A stretch of DNA of 64,000 nt from Protula sp. h YS-2021 (GCA_949752745.1 OX457034.1:6966904-7030903), one strand, 5' to 3'; shown: positions 12,815 to 24,772, numbered from the stretch's first letter. Notes: generated by a model not told the origin, from the sequence alone. A program made the numbers and translations.

Positions 12815-13972
12815 TCAGAGGCAGCCTTTTTGCCTGGCGTACCGGAGTAACTGGCGTCTAAATCCGCGATTGCACAGGGTGGTGTACCTCCTCTGTTTCA
12901 TTCTTTTCACAGCTTCCAGTAGCGGCATTTTCATGTCAGACATTAGATAGGCACAACACATTGTGCCACTCCTATTAACGCCCATTGCACAGTGCACAAG
13001 CACTTTGCCACCGCTCCACTTGCACCGATCAATAAACGCCTTGGCGCGCGGGAAATGCTGCATGACGTCATAATTCTCGGCATCGTCTGCGTCGAATGAC
13101 TCGTATCCCACAATGCCACTTTCCGGTGGGTAGGGGTTATACGTCGATCTTCTCATTGCCGCTGTATTCAGGACGTGAGTAATTCCCAAACGCTTCAGGT
13201 ACATCCAGTTCTCGGCATCTCTGTACCCTCCCACGTACATGAAATCCGTGACCTGAGACGGCGAGCTTGGGAAGAGAGAACTAGTTGGCTGGCTCACAAT
13301 CTCTTCCATTTTCCTCATGTAATATTCATCCGTTCCAAAGGTTGGTTCTTTGGGATGTAGACTGTAGAGGCTATTCTCTCTTTGTTTGATGGCTAGCATG
13401 TTGTTGCGCATCCGGCGTTCATCACGTGACTTAAGCGCTTCACGTGATTGGCTGTCCTCCTGCGCGCGTGACGGGGAGGTGAAGGCCGTACTGTAGGTGC
13501 TAGCGTAAGGACGAGGAGATGACGTAAGCGGATCGCTTGCCCTGTACGAAGTACCATAATCATTGCTTCTTGACGGAAAGGAGGAAACCAGCGTGGATTC
13601 ACTCTTGACTTGTGGGAATTTATATCCGTTGCTAGATGCCCCGTAGGTGTCTGAATTCGGTGGCTTTGAAAAACTAACTGGTTTTGTTCCATAAGCGCTG
13701 GAATATGTGTCAGTGGGTTTGGTTGCCGCATAACTAGGTGTATATTTGGAATATTCATCCGCCAGCGTGCCTTTTGGAGGCTTTCGAGCTGCTAACGAAT
13801 CGATCGATCGAAGACTATCGAGTAGCTTCGCGGATATAATATCAGTTCCGGTGAGGATGCGGTTGCTCGGGTAGCTAGATTTAGCCTCGGAGGTTTTGGA
13901 GGTTGGGAGGGTGTCTCTGTACCAAGCGGCGGACACTGGGTCGACAGACAGAGGAGGCGCTCCCAGCGGTAC
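12815..13972 (-). CDS. Atypical dual-specificity phosphatase, terminal exon
   Basis: Last coding exon of a DUSP3-like dual-specificity protein phosphatase, which removes phosphate from Tyr and Ser/Thr. Counting from the GTG (Val) codon at 13936, residues 1-220 are Ser/Tyr/Pro-rich and look disordered. The catalytic domain follows at about 225-373. The active-site loop is intact: HCAMGVNRS, with nucleophile Cys316 and phosphate-binding Arg322. A DADD stretch at 282-285 supplies the general acid. NRGFRRQL near the C terminus is typical of the DUSP3/13/26/27 group. The exon reaches 13972, where TTCTTCGCTTTTAG is a good acceptor; it opens in phase 0 with twelve codons (VPLGAPPLSVDP) before residue 1. 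No start codon lies in this exon, so one or more upstream exons lie to the right and were not identified. The group is clear; the exact orthologue is not. Confidence 0.85.
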   Translation of the reverse strand, partial: VPLGAPPLSVDPVSAAWYRDTLPTSKTSEAKSSYPSNRILTGTDIISAKLLDSLRSIDSLAARKPPKGTLADEYSKYTPSYAATKPTDTYSSAYGTKPVSFSKPPNSDTYGASSNGYKFPQVKSESTLVSSFPSRSNDYGTSYRASDPLTSSPRPYASTYSTAFTSPSRAQEDSQSREALKSRDERRMRNNMLAIKQRENSLYSLHPKEPTFGTDEYYMRKMEEIVSQPTSSLFPSSPSQVTDFMYVGGYRDAENWMYLKRLGITHVLNTAAMRRSTYNPYPPESGIVGYESFDADDAENYDVMQHFPRAKAFIDRCKWSGGKVLVHCAMGVNRSGTMCCAYLMSDMKMPLLEAVKRMKQRRYTTLCNRGFRRQLLRYARQKGCL

Positions 13973-16115
13973 CTAAAAGCGAAGAAAGAGACGACCTTTA
14001 TGCGCGCTTAAAATAAAAAAATAACAGCTCTAAAAAATGAAAGAGCAAAAACAAAAGTATTGAGTAAATTTACAATCAATGTCAAAAATGGCAATTTCTT
14101 GGAGAGGTCTGTTATTCTAAACAGGAGTTATTTGGTCGAAAACAGAATAACATTTTTAAGGGATGATCGAAAGACTCAATGGACGATAATTTTGAATTCC
14201 GTGACACCCCCAAATAGCGGGACAAGACACCCCACACAATTTTTCAACAGTCTTATTCTAATAACCTTCTGTATGAAGAACCCATGTAAGCCCATTACAA
14301 AAATTTTATTTCTGCCCAAACTGTGGTCCTATTTCCGAGGTTCAACGGTATATGAAATGAAAAAAAAAGAAGAAAACCTGGGGGCAATTTTGAGACCAGA
14401 CGCGATCCGCGCGGAGTGCCAATTTCGTTATAAAGGATGGCGGAAGGGGGCGGGGGGGGGGGTAATTTTCATTCAATGCTCTGCTTTTTCATATAAAAGG
14501 CGAGTTCTTTCGGATCTGCACTCCACGTTTGGTTCGGAAAGGGGTATTATTTCAATATTAGCTTCAAGAGGTCGTTTTAAAAAGACAAGGAGAGGCATGG
14601 TAACCAGTTAGTACGTGAGTAACCCCCCCTTCTCTTCCCAGGGAAAAAGACGTTATTAGCTTAATTGACTCCTAAGTGGCTGATATGCTTAGCAAGAAAT
14701 ATATCATGGCAGTTTATTTGGTTCTAATTCATTCGCCTGCAATATTAACACAAAAATTGACTTTACAATGCCTGCTGTTAAGCACCCAATATAAACCGCA
14801 GCTGCAACTTTAAAACAACAACTACAATAATAGCAACAACCACAACAACTACTACAACACAACTACTACTACTACCACTACTATGACTACAATAACGCAA
14901 CAGCATTGCTCTCGGAACGTACCGGTTGTGCAGTATTGCCAGGATTGTACTTTCCTATCAAATGAGCCATGGTAACTGAGTTGTTTTCCTAAAGCGTTGT
15001 TCCTGTCAATAACTCCAATCTGTATCTCCCCAAAAAATCAGGTCATTAATATATCACTCCTTGTGTTTACTATCCATTGTGTGTTACTTTTATTATTCCA
15101 GTTTTTACTGTATATTTATCAACTGTGGATTACATCCAGGAGCTTCTTCAAAAATATTATTATTTATTTTTTATTTTTTATGGATCTAAAACAGAAGTAA
15201 TTAATAATGTATAACTGGTAGAATAATAGCTGTTTGATTCTGACCCTCTCAACAATATCAGTCTATTTGACAAGTTACAAGTATTTTATCTAATAAGTGT
15301 TCAATCAATGATACCAGGGAGGCCGAGCATACACCTCAGCTTAGAGCCAACAGCCGACAGTGTTGTGATCCAGAGATTATTCCGATAGCGCAAAACAAAT
15401 ATTGCAAAAGCCTTAATTGTGGCAAAGACCAAGTCCTAGTGGAGAACAAAAAAACGCAGAAATGCTAATGTTCTTTTGTTATTTGATCCTGGCATAAACA
15501 CCTGACAGGTATTGCCATTTAAGGTTGAATATCAATGCATCGCTGACTGCTTTGTGGCTTGGTATTCACATAGGTATTCAGTATTCAGGCCACTATGATC
15601 CAGATTTTGTTCCTTTGCATGAATGGAAATCGATCATCATTGGCTGATCCGGGGGGGGGGGGGGGGAGTTGTGGAGTCCCATCCCTCCTACCCCAAGGCA
15701 TATTTAAAAGTGTCGTGAAAATCAACGATTTTGAGGAAAATAACTTCCCCCCCTTCCCAGGGCACCAATAAACCACCCCCCTCCTACCCCCCCCCCCCCC
15801 CCCCGCGAAAAAAGTACCAACTCCGTCCCTTCAGATTCCTGGTTCTGCTTAAAGTTTCTTGTCTTCTTGTGTGTTCTTTGCATTTTGAACACAGCAACGA
15901 GAAAAACGGCTCCATTTTATCACGTCTTTCTTTATTATCAGTCATTTTGTTTGATTTTAGTTTGCCAAAACACGCAAAAAAAGAACAGGCTCCAAAGAGC
16001 GTGGAGGGGAGCATGGATCAACTTTTTCTTAAACAGTTGTAAGAAAAAAAGCTTGAAAAACCAATTCCGAATCCGTGCCGCAAGAACAAAAACGAGAAGA
16101 ACGAATTACAGAAAC

Positions 16116-16116
<1 letters not shown>
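13973..16116. other. Probable 5' intron of the phosphatase gene; repeats
   Basis: No further exon of the phosphatase was found. The stretch contains a reversed SINE tail at about 14155-14215 (GGGATGATCGAAAGACTCAA, TTTGAATTCCGTGA), an ACA/ACT trinucleotide-rich patch at 14815-14890, and poly(G) and poly(C) tracts at 15650-15667 and 15787-15804. The 183-codon open frame at 14060-14611 runs through the SINE tail and a poly(G) run and has no domain. Confidence 0.45.

Positions 16117-16206
<90 letters not shown>
16117..16206. repeat. (AT)n microsatellite
   Basis: About 44 uninterrupted AT dinucleotides. Confidence 0.98.
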
Positions 16207-16210
<4 letters not shown>

Positions 16211-16439
16211 GGGAAACTATTAGAGATAGCGATAATTTTAATTGATCATAGATATATCCAATTGAATCTCTGGTATCTTGCATAAAATTTATTACATTTT
16301 AGATGTCTTATGTGATGTCAAGATATCTATAGATATTCAGAAATATACTATTAAATTAGAAATATGAAAATTTATAAATTGTGGAAACTGCATTCTAGAT
16401 AACAGTCCCTCCCCCTCCCTGAGCAAAAACATTGCTCTC

Positions 16440-17095
16440 CCAGTAAAAACTGCGACGTTCGGTCAACGCTGGTTAGACGTCGCGCCCGACATCTGATCAA
16501 CCTCGTGTTTTGGTTAAGTATACAAGCAGAAAAAATCTTTTTCTGGGGGATTTGGTAGATGTCGATTATCCGACATTTAATCGAAAACGTTGCGAGTAGA
16601 AGTCTAAAGAACGTCTATTAAGCAACGTTGCATAAACGTCGGGAAAATAATAGTCTAGGATCGCCATTTAGACATTGACAATGATACGTCAAAGAACCCC
16701 TACCTTTGGATTATCCGGTAATGCAGAATATGTATAAAGTCAATGTTCTTGAAAATTTTAAAAAGTAGGCTGAGAAAAAATTGTGCGCTCGTGACATTCT
16801 CCTATTTTACGTTCTGATTTTGGTATATTTTCGAGACGACCTGTCGTGGCTCCCATTTCCGGTGAGCGATAACATCATTAGCTTGTTGTTTGGTAGCGAC
16901 CCGACGGTCATACAACGTTGATTATACGAAGTCTATAAGACGTCGATTTTCCTATGTCTACTTAACGTTGCTTCAAAGACGTTGATTAGACGTTGGTGGG
17001 GTTTTGGCTCAGACGAACAGCAACGTCCAAAACAACGTTGCTTATCCAAGATCCATTACACATTTTGTCAAAGACTTTGATTAGAAGTTAATCTA
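16440..17095. repeat. Degenerate ACGTTG/GACGTC repeat block
   Basis: Many scattered short matches such as AACGTTGATTA, AAGACGTTGATTAGACGTTG, GCAACGTTG and TAGACGTC in both orientations. It looks like an old, decayed repeat. No open frame spans it. Confidence 0.45.
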
Positions 17096-20000
17096 AGAGA
17101 GTGCCCAATCACAGTCAAAATTACAATAAGATTCAATGCTGCAGTTTGGTGAGTCGATTATCGCAAACTCAAATTGAACTGGGGTCGAAGCTCGAATTTT
17201 TAATTGGTTATGCAATGGTTAAATGTAACTCTGCGTACGTTTTGCATTGAAAGTAATAAGTAGTAAAATTCTGAATATCCGGTTGTCTGTTTATTAAGTA
17301 TTTTTAAGCTTTCTAGTAATCAAAATGCCATTAGATTAACTAAAAAACCTAATATCAAACTGATTTGATTTTTTGGGGCTACTCTTGTAAAACATTATTT
17401 TATGTGGATTTTTAATTTTTATTGGTCTAAAATCTGTACTAAGTAGAAAGTTATTAAGCAGTGAATTTATACAAACAAAAACTGTTAAACAATTTGCTTT
17501 GTAAGAAAAAATTTTTAAGAATAAAAAACTAATTATGGAGAAAGCAAAAATCACAAGTTACCAAGACCTTTTTTCCTCGAGAAAGTCAGCATCTGTTTCA
17601 TAAAAGATTTTAAAAAATTCAAATTCAAAATGGCATATTTTAACAGACAATTTACAAGTTGAAGAAAATCCTTGACAAGTGAGCTTTTTTTACTTATTTA
17701 AGGTCTTTTCTAACTGAGATAAAATACTCTGGCCAGTAAGTTTAAAACATACAATTTCAAATTTTGCAAAATTTATTTTATAATGCTTATTAAGGTGAAT
17801 ATAAGGTTTCTTCAGAATTCTAAAGAGAAAAACTCCTTTCTTGTTATAGTGATAATTTTATATGTCAGCATACCTGTTATTTTTTATTTAATTTAGAGTG
17901 AGCATTTGAAGTTCTACAAAGTCGTCATATGGGCGAGTTTGGACTCTTCAACATCTCTGGTGAGCTCAAAAGATTATATTTAAGGGGTCGTCCATAAAAG
18001 TGATATTTTACTTTTTAAATTCAATATTTCATCATAACAACAATGTGAATATTGCACAGATGCCCAACAGTGTTTAAAGCATTTTCCGTTTCGAAACTTT
18101 TGTTCTGACAATGTATGCAAAGCCACACTGCATATTTATTGTTATCAGTCTGTGCCGTTCAGACAACATTTTAGAACGCCAGTGGAATTGTATGTTACCT
18201 GGTGTAATAGCAGGACATGGTTATCGTACGTCTCTGAGTGCTGTATTTGACATGCTTTCATAGAATGACGACCAGAGGCCAGCATTCTCATACATCCAAT
18301 ATGCCCCTTTTGTGGTCTAGAGCGTGACCGCTTACTTTTCAGGGGCATTCTGACCTTGTTTTGATGATGTTTCAATCCGTGGAATTCTTTTTCCTAAACG
18401 TTTGAGTACCTACACTGAAGTAAGAAAGAGTTTCAGATAGAAGTTGAATATGGATCTGCGTAGCATTTCAAAATTAAATAAAAAATCAGAAGTGACAGAC
18501 AACTAACTTTGGATTCAAATCCACCTTGGCTGATTGTTCTTTTTTATCAATGTTTCGAAATTCTCAGATCGAACAGGATGGGGATGGGATGAAGGGGTAC
18601 ATTTATGTTTAATTCTTGTTCACATTTCTGACAAAACACGGAAATTTGGCATATTTTATCGCTCTTTTATAAACATTAAAATGATAGAGTGTTCGAAAAC
18701 TCAGTGCATAGATGCAGCAGGCGTTTCTCACCATTTCTGCTGATCTAACAGTGAAAATATGTGCTCTGTTCTTCTGTAATGGCTTTCTTGGCACTGTATT
18801 ACATTAATTCAACGATAGGGGTGAATTCATTCAATGACCACTCTTTCCATGTGGGTTTATATGAATAGGCCAGTCAACAGAGATAAGTCTTCTGAATTCA
18901 AAATTTCTTGACTATACCATTTCTTTTTAGTTTCAAAAGAAAGATCAGGCTGAAAGTAGGGATCACTTGCGACATAAATATGCAACAACCAATAGAACTA
19001 GATCAGTGTAATATCAGTATTATTTTGCGAAAATTTGAACACTGATATTCATATTTTTAATTGATACATTTCTTCCTGAAATTTTCGTACTTTGCATATT
19101 TTTACATTACCAAAAGGGTAAAATTTTCACTGATGCTTAGTTCAAATAGAACTTGAAACAAGGTCACTGCTAAATTGAGTGGACTATTTATATGAAAAAA
19201 AAACTTGAAAAATGCATCTTTTGAAAAAAATACTAGCATTCCTCTTTTTTTTTTTAACAAAATTAAACTATATAAATACGGAAGCAGCCTTGCACTTTAA
19301 GAAGACGTAGAATTCAGTTGAAAACCAATTCAGTTAGGATGGGCTAACTTTTGGTTATATCAATGGCAGACTATATGTTTTGAGCTAGTATATCAACCTT
19401 GATTAAAAATGTCAAGCATAAAATTCGAGAAAACTCCGGAACATATATAATTAAAGCTTAATATCATCGAGCAATGCATCATTTATATTTTCAATCTCTG
19501 GAATATTAAAAAAATTTAATTGTAGTGGACAAATACATTATAGATTAAAAATAACTATCGCTGTGTCACCCATATGAACAAAAGTTCACACATGCAATTA
19601 CCTATCTCAAAATGGGAAATTTCAAGTAAGACTTTAACAAACGTGTGAAAGCATAATGAATCTGATGGCAAAATGAGGCACTCCTAAAAGGAGAACAGGG
19701 AAGAACTAACAACACATAAACCGTTTAATCAATATCACCATGCAACAACAAAATAAAACCATCAGCAAAATATTTCTTAAATATTTGACATTTTTTAATA
19801 TTCCCTTATAATAGCCAACATTATTCTTTCCAATAAATAGCAAATCTGTTTATCCGATGACGCAGGATACGATAGGTCATAATTTTGTTTAACCATGCTC
19901 TTGATAGTAATATCTGATAATTTGAAGTTGACCGATGTTTCAAAAGTAGCATTGTAAGTACATGAACGACAACCAAACGTACAGGTAATGGATATTTTTC

Positions 20001-22486
20001 GAGAAAATGCAGTTACCGTATTTTGAAATGTAGCATCGCCGTTACCTGTCACCTTTTTTGCCCAACATACATACGCATCAGCTGTATAGTTACGAAGAAC
20101 AGCAAGTTGTTTCGAAAATAGCCTTTTCTTATAATGAAGTTCAGAAAAGTAACCATATATCTATCTTTATGTCTTTAAACTGCATGTTACCTTGTGCGAT
20201 GGACAGAGAGAAGAACATTGATTAGAAGAAATTTCAGCTATTTCCACGAAATAACCCTGGCATTATTTTCCGATAAATTAATGGGCGATAATATAATGTC
20301 TTAAACCACTTTAATGCGAAATGGTACTTTCAACATCTGGTGATTGACCTTTAGATTTGTTAATGTTTAAATACATATAAGTAAATTAATTGTGGTCCAA
20401 TGCCATCTGGTGTATTAATAAACCTCACCACAGTCCCGTGCTTCAGAGAAATCTAGTCATGTCAACCCGTTAAGGTTCGAACAAGCCGAATCACACTTTG
20501 GGTGTTTCGAATAAAATGCGCAAGAATTTTGAATTTCGACTGCGGGTAAAAATGAAAGAAACGATAGGAAAAATAAACAAGAAATATAGCACAGACAGCT
20601 CAAACTCGGAACATAATGGAAATTGAAACTTAAGACTATTTGTTAAAACTTTTCATAGTTTGAAAAAAAAAAAAAGCATACGGGTTGTTAAAAACACGAT
20701 CCCAGTGGCGCAATCCAGGGTTAACTAAATTTTACGATACATTATAACGAACAATTAAAATATGTGAAAAAGAGAAATTTGGGAATATTTTAGGTCTTGA
20801 AAAAGTTGTTAGGTGTAATTTATTCAATTTCAACAACGTTGTCACTTTTTCATATCGTCTTCCTCGTACACAGTGGTGAACACTAGCAAGTAATTCGGTG
20901 CTTATCTTAGTTGATCCCACCTGATGTTGAAAGCGTGATTTAGCTCATTTAATTTATCTCAACATGTTTGATGTACCAGTTAGATGCAACAAAGTCTGCG
21001 CTGGCCCGTAATACAATCTGAACTCGTACAGCAGGCACTAAGAAAACAAAAAGTTACAAAAGTGCTCAGGACATACTTCTAAACAATCTACGCATAATTG
21101 TAGTAAGTCACTGATGGCTGGAGCTGCACTTTTAATCAATATTACATCTGTTATTACTGTAATAACAGTAGCCCTGGATGACTCTTGCGGTCTTCCTATG
21201 ACAGCAAGAGTCACAGTTCCTATTATAGAGTTTGTCATTGATGTCAATTTTGCTGATCTCGGCGCACGACTATGACCAGTGGCGTTAATTTTAGAAAGAG
21301 TGCATCACATAAATGGCTCAAGTACAAATTACGGCGCACAGTTTTTGTGGTCAAATAAAAATTTTGCACTGAGAAAAATATATGCTTTCTTGAGATTGAA
21401 TCCCCCATTATCACCCACAACGACAATGATTCTACAGTTGCAAAACCACTATTTACTCAAGTTCGGTAGCTTCGCTGTGGTCGAAAATGATGCGCCAAGA
21501 TACTTATCAGTGTCCTTTTTAAGAAAAAGTCTGCTAGTCCGAACTTCAGTGTCCTGGAGCGTGCGCCGAAAGACCCAGAGCTTCGAAAGTTGAGATCGGT
21601 GGCCATTTCTCTTACAGGAACTGTGACCCTTCCTATCCTAGGTTGATAGAAAGGGTCCGCTGGGACTATAATAACAGAAATAAACACATAATATTTGTGC
21701 AACTTTCAGTTTTAGTTATTGTGAGTAGCTAAAGCACATATTGTTACATTTTCAGACTTAGCAAAGAATGGTAACGGTTTTGTGATGAACGCAATGGCAT
21801 CCAATGGAATGACAACACAAGCGGTGCTTGTAGTACACGCCACCATTGTTTCCATTATATTCAAGGGTCCGGGTAAGTAGAGCCTTTTGATCTAGGGGCG
21901 GGGGATGGACAATAACTATTATTGAAAGTGCTGCCAGTATGCGGGGGAAGCACACCAAATTTATCGGATTCGTAAGGATTTGTAGCGGTATATTATATCA
22001 TGCAAGATTGGTGACGTTTGGATAGCTTGTGTAAATGGCTCAATATTTGGAAAAGATTTCTGACCTCGGCTTCAAATTGGACCGCCCCCTTTTGATATTG
22101 AATATAATCTGTAAAATAGTCATCGGTACATGTGTGGTTTAAGAAAAAAAAAAACAGAAGTTTTTCTAAATTGTGATAATACTTTTAAATACGAACAAAA
22201 ATTAATGCTTAGAAAACATTCGCCCACACAAGTGAAAGCTAAGCATAAATAAGAACAAAGTGTAGAACATGTGATTGGCAGTTGTGGTGTCTGTGGAGTG
22301 TGGTCTGCCGTATGGGAGATGTCCTGACGGCCCGTGCACCGAGGCGAAGCCACTAGAGGTCAGTCGAAGCAGATTTTTTACTCGAATTTTTATTTGATAT
22401 GGAAATTGTGAAGGAAATGAAAGCCTGGTGTTTTTTTTTTTTGGGGGGGGGGAGCGGTATTCTGGCAGGTCTTTTTTTTCTTTCAG
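17096..22486. other. AT-rich, no gene recognised
   Basis: About 5.4 kb. No exon could be supported. Two minus-strand frames (19795-20052 and 21457-21702) look somewhat protein-like but have no family motif and no matching splice context. The 5' exons of the LDLRAD3-like gene, with its signal peptide, should lie to the left of 22487, but none was identified. Confidence 0.4.
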
Positions 22487-22613
22487 TGCTTTGACGGGAA
22501 GGACTACATCTGTGTGGCGGAGAAGGACATTTGTAACGGCTCGTGCGATTGTTTTCTGCTCTCCTGCGAGGACGAGAGCGATCCCTTGTGCGCCGAGAAG
22601 CGCATTCAGACCG
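22487..22613 (+). CDS. LDLRAD3-like exon: LDL-receptor class A module
   Basis: Acceptor CTTTTTTTTCTTTCAG, donor G|GTAAGG. 42 codons plus one base. The translation begins CFDGKDYICVAEKDICNGSC and ends CEDESDPLC before AEKRIQT. The spacing YIC-x5-IC-N-G-x2-DC and the acidic DESD just before the last cysteine are the class A calcium-binding signature. It has seven cysteines rather than six, so one is unpaired or the module is divergent. Confidence 0.8.
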
Positions 22614-24620
22614 GTAAGGATCGCCCATAAAGTACACACATAAAGGGGACGTCCATAAAGTGCGTACATAAAGGGGCCGTCCATGAAGTTCGTACACAAA
22701 GGGATCGTCTACACAGCACGCACATAAAGGGGCCGTCTGCAAAGTGCTTACATAAAGGGGCCGTCCATAAAGTGCGTACGCAGAGAGATAAGGAAGCAGG
22801 AGGGAGGGTGGGGGCGTAACAAGGGCTTTGCATACGTCAATATTATATTGATTGGACTGAGCCAAACACACGTACATCGAAGGGCGTATTTTACGTATTT
22901 ACTGTATGAATGGTTCCTAACTCTGACAAACTTGACATGAGCTGTATGTCAGTGCACCATGTTAATGCTTCTGTTCACTCTCGTACATTCAAAAACGCTT
23001 CATCGTATGTTTATTTCTCACAGTGAAGAGGGTGCTGCCGTACGCTGGGCTGCTAGCGCTACCCATTGGCATTGCCATCTGCTACTTCTGTATCTGTGGA
23101 GGTCAGTGTCTTGTCGTCTGCCGCTGTGATGCCGCCAATCTCCCGGCAGAGTGCGAGTGTGCTTCCACTCTCCGCGCGAGGGTCGCATTGCTAGCGACAC
23201 GAGTGGTAGAAATGCAAATGAAACCGAGCACCTTCTTTTCGTGCAAGCGCAATAAAATATATATATAACACAAAAGGTGTGAGGACAAGCATAACCAATA
23301 AAATCAGAGGAAAACTCATATTCTAAGTCGTGTGATGTGCCAGATATGGCTGAATTTTAGTAGAAATGCATTGTAAATTGAAAAGATTTTGCACAATCCA
23401 CTTACAGTAGGAGTCGAGTATCTTGCAGAAAATAAATATATACATAAATAAAACGAGGGAAAAAAAACAAAAAACAAAAAAAAAATAAATAAATAAAAAT
23501 CAGTTAAACAAACTTGGACCGTGGTTGTAGATATAGAGTTGTGTTGCTGATGTGGAGCTATGTGGTAGATATGGAGTGTTGTTGATGTGGAGTTATGTTG
23601 CTGATGTGGAGTTGTGTTGCTGATGTGGAGTTGTGTTGCAGGACGGAACAAGCGCCAGGGTGAAGGCAGTGACCAGGAAAGCGCGCTGCCGATCAACGAC
23701 GCGGACGAAGCGTGTCCGCAAATGTGCAGTGACACGCCGCGACACCGCGTCCTGTCAGCCTCCGCCTCAAACCCTTCGTCAAGGTCGAGGTCAAACTCGA
23801 ACATTGCGCTGAGTTCAAGGCCGAATTTTTACTCGTTGCCGCGGCGCGACAGGAGGCATAGGAACCCGGATAGGGCGTATGGGATAGGGTCGGTCAGCTT
23901 GGTGCATAGTCCCCAGGCGTCCGTGACCGGCCGCGCAGGCCACCTTCGCCCGAATCGGTCGCAGAGCGCGCGGGATTACCGTCGCATCGTCGAAGAGCGT
24001 AACATGGGAGGAAGCTTGAGGATACCGCTGTCGTTTGCTGGGCGGAGCGAGCAGGCCGTAGCCCGTAGGCGGAGCCTCACCGACGCCCCACCCTCCTATA
24101 GTGACACGTGTATCCACAGCCAATCAAATTGCCTGACTGTACCGCGCGAGTTTTGGAGCTCCCTCAGGACAGGGAGACCAAAATCGGAGGAAGCTGCCCC
24201 TCCAACATACACAGAAGTATTAGAGGAGAATTATCCACTGTTCAGTTCCGTTCATGACGTAAGTACATATTTATTCATGATTTTTGTGGAGTAAGAACGA
24301 AGGAAAAAATTCTAAAAGCGGGGAGTAACCGTGTCCTCATACATTACGAGGAAAGGAATAAAGAAAATAATAAAAATCGGTCGGCCGGCTGGGGGGAAGA
24401 ATAGATAAAATATATAAAATAGATAACAGAATAAAATCTTATCAGTCCCTTTGGCAGTGAAAGAGTCTAAAAGATGTTAAATCAGCTGTATTCATTGTAG
24501 ATGTTTTGAAATTGTTTAATGTGTGTTGTTTACGAAACTATTAAAGTGTGTTTTTTCCCTCTTTTGTAGATCCAGTGCAGCTCGCAGACAGACGACAGTT
24601 CGGGGCAGCCGAAGGCTTAA
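22487..24620 (+). CDS. LDLRAD3-like single-pass membrane protein (3' exons)
   Basis: Four coding exons: 22487-22613, 23024-23101, 23642-24258 and 24570-24620. All have GT/AG borders, and the phases agree (1, 1, 0). In order they encode a cysteine-rich LDL-receptor class A module, a transmembrane helix, and a cytoplasmic tail of about 220 residues with two PPxY motifs. This is the architecture of LDLRAD3 and its relatives LDLRAD4/PMEPA1, which recruit NEDD4-type ubiquitin ligases through PPxY and affect receptor turnover. No Smad-interaction motif of the PMEPA1/LDLRAD4 kind was seen, so LDLRAD3 fits better. The signal peptide and any further LDLa modules must be encoded upstream and were not found. 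The plasma membrane and endosomes are the expected location. Confidence 0.8.
22620..22790 (+). repeat. 28-bp minisatellite next to the LDLa exon donor
   Basis: About six copies of a unit containing CATAAAGGGGCCGTCCATAA followed by AGTGCGTA. The array starts about six bases after the donor GTAAGG at 22614. The motif GGGGYCRTCCATAAAGT also occurs singly near 17983, 45391 (reversed) and at both ends of the 56297-56667 element, so the array seems seeded by a dispersed sequence. Confidence 0.85.
23024..23101 (+). CDS. LDLRAD3-like exon: transmembrane segment
   Basis: Acceptor TTATTTCTCACAG, donor GGAG|GTCAGT; 78 bases, phase 1 to 1. It encodes VKRVLPYAGLLALPIGIAIC followed by YFCICG: a basic entry, a hydrophobic stretch of about 18-20 residues and cysteines at the inner face that could be palmitoylated. 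Confidence 0.85.
23520..23641 (+). repeat. Minisatellite forming the acceptor of the next exon
   Basis: Five or so copies of a unit containing TTGTGTTGCTGATGTGGAG. The last copy reads TTGTGTTGCAG and supplies the AG used by the exon at 23642. There is no normal polypyrimidine tract. Confidence 0.7.
23642..24258 (+). CDS. LDLRAD3-like exon: cytoplasmic tail with two PPxY motifs
   Basis: 617 bases, phase 1 in and phase 0 out (GAC|GTAAGT). The tail is polar and rich in Ser/Arg/Pro. Two WW-domain-binding motifs are present: PPSY (24088-24099, in DAPPSYSDTC) and PPTY (24199-24210, in APPTYTEVLEENYPLF). The second is followed by YPLF, which fits the YxxPhi endocytosis consensus. The codon bias is GC-rich compared with the flanking introns, which supports real coding. 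Confidence 0.85.
24570..24620 (+). CDS. LDLRAD3-like terminal coding exon
   Basis: Acceptor TTTTCCCTCTTTTGTAG. Seventeen codons in phase 0: IQCSSQTDDSSGQPKA, then TAA. It ends the protein about 30 residues after the second PPxY motif. Confidence 0.8.
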   Translation: MQCSSQTDDSSGQPKA

Positions 24621-24762
24621 GTCGTCGGCATATTTGCGGCATTTGCGTTCACTTGTTTATGATGTTGAAAAGAATTAGGCCCTTCATGTGATCTGCATAG
24701 CACTTTGTTAAAAATATGACCTGTGACACTGTTTCTTATAAGATAGGTTGTGTTTAAAAAAA

Positions 24763-24772
24763 AATAAATAAA
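24763..24772 (+). promoter_or_regulatory. Candidate polyadenylation signals of the LDLRAD3-like gene
   Basis: Two overlapping AATAAA hexamers 143-150 bases after the stop. Another lies near 24874. Confidence 0.45.

Noticed and set aside
14060..14611. 183-codon open frame
   Set aside because: Runs through a SINE tail and a poly(G) run; no domain.
19795..20052. Minus-strand frame (TGNGDATFQNT..TCTFGCRSC) that looks like an extracellular exon
   Set aside because: Protein-like composition but no recognised motif, and no clear acceptor-donor pair with a partner exon.
21457..21702. Minus-strand frame near 21.6 kb
   Set aside because: A short inverted similarity with 21186-21230 explains part of it; no domain and no consistent splicing.
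23316..23804. 162-codon minus-strand frame over the LDLRAD3-like exon
   Set aside because: Shadow of the minisatellite and of the plus-strand coding exon.
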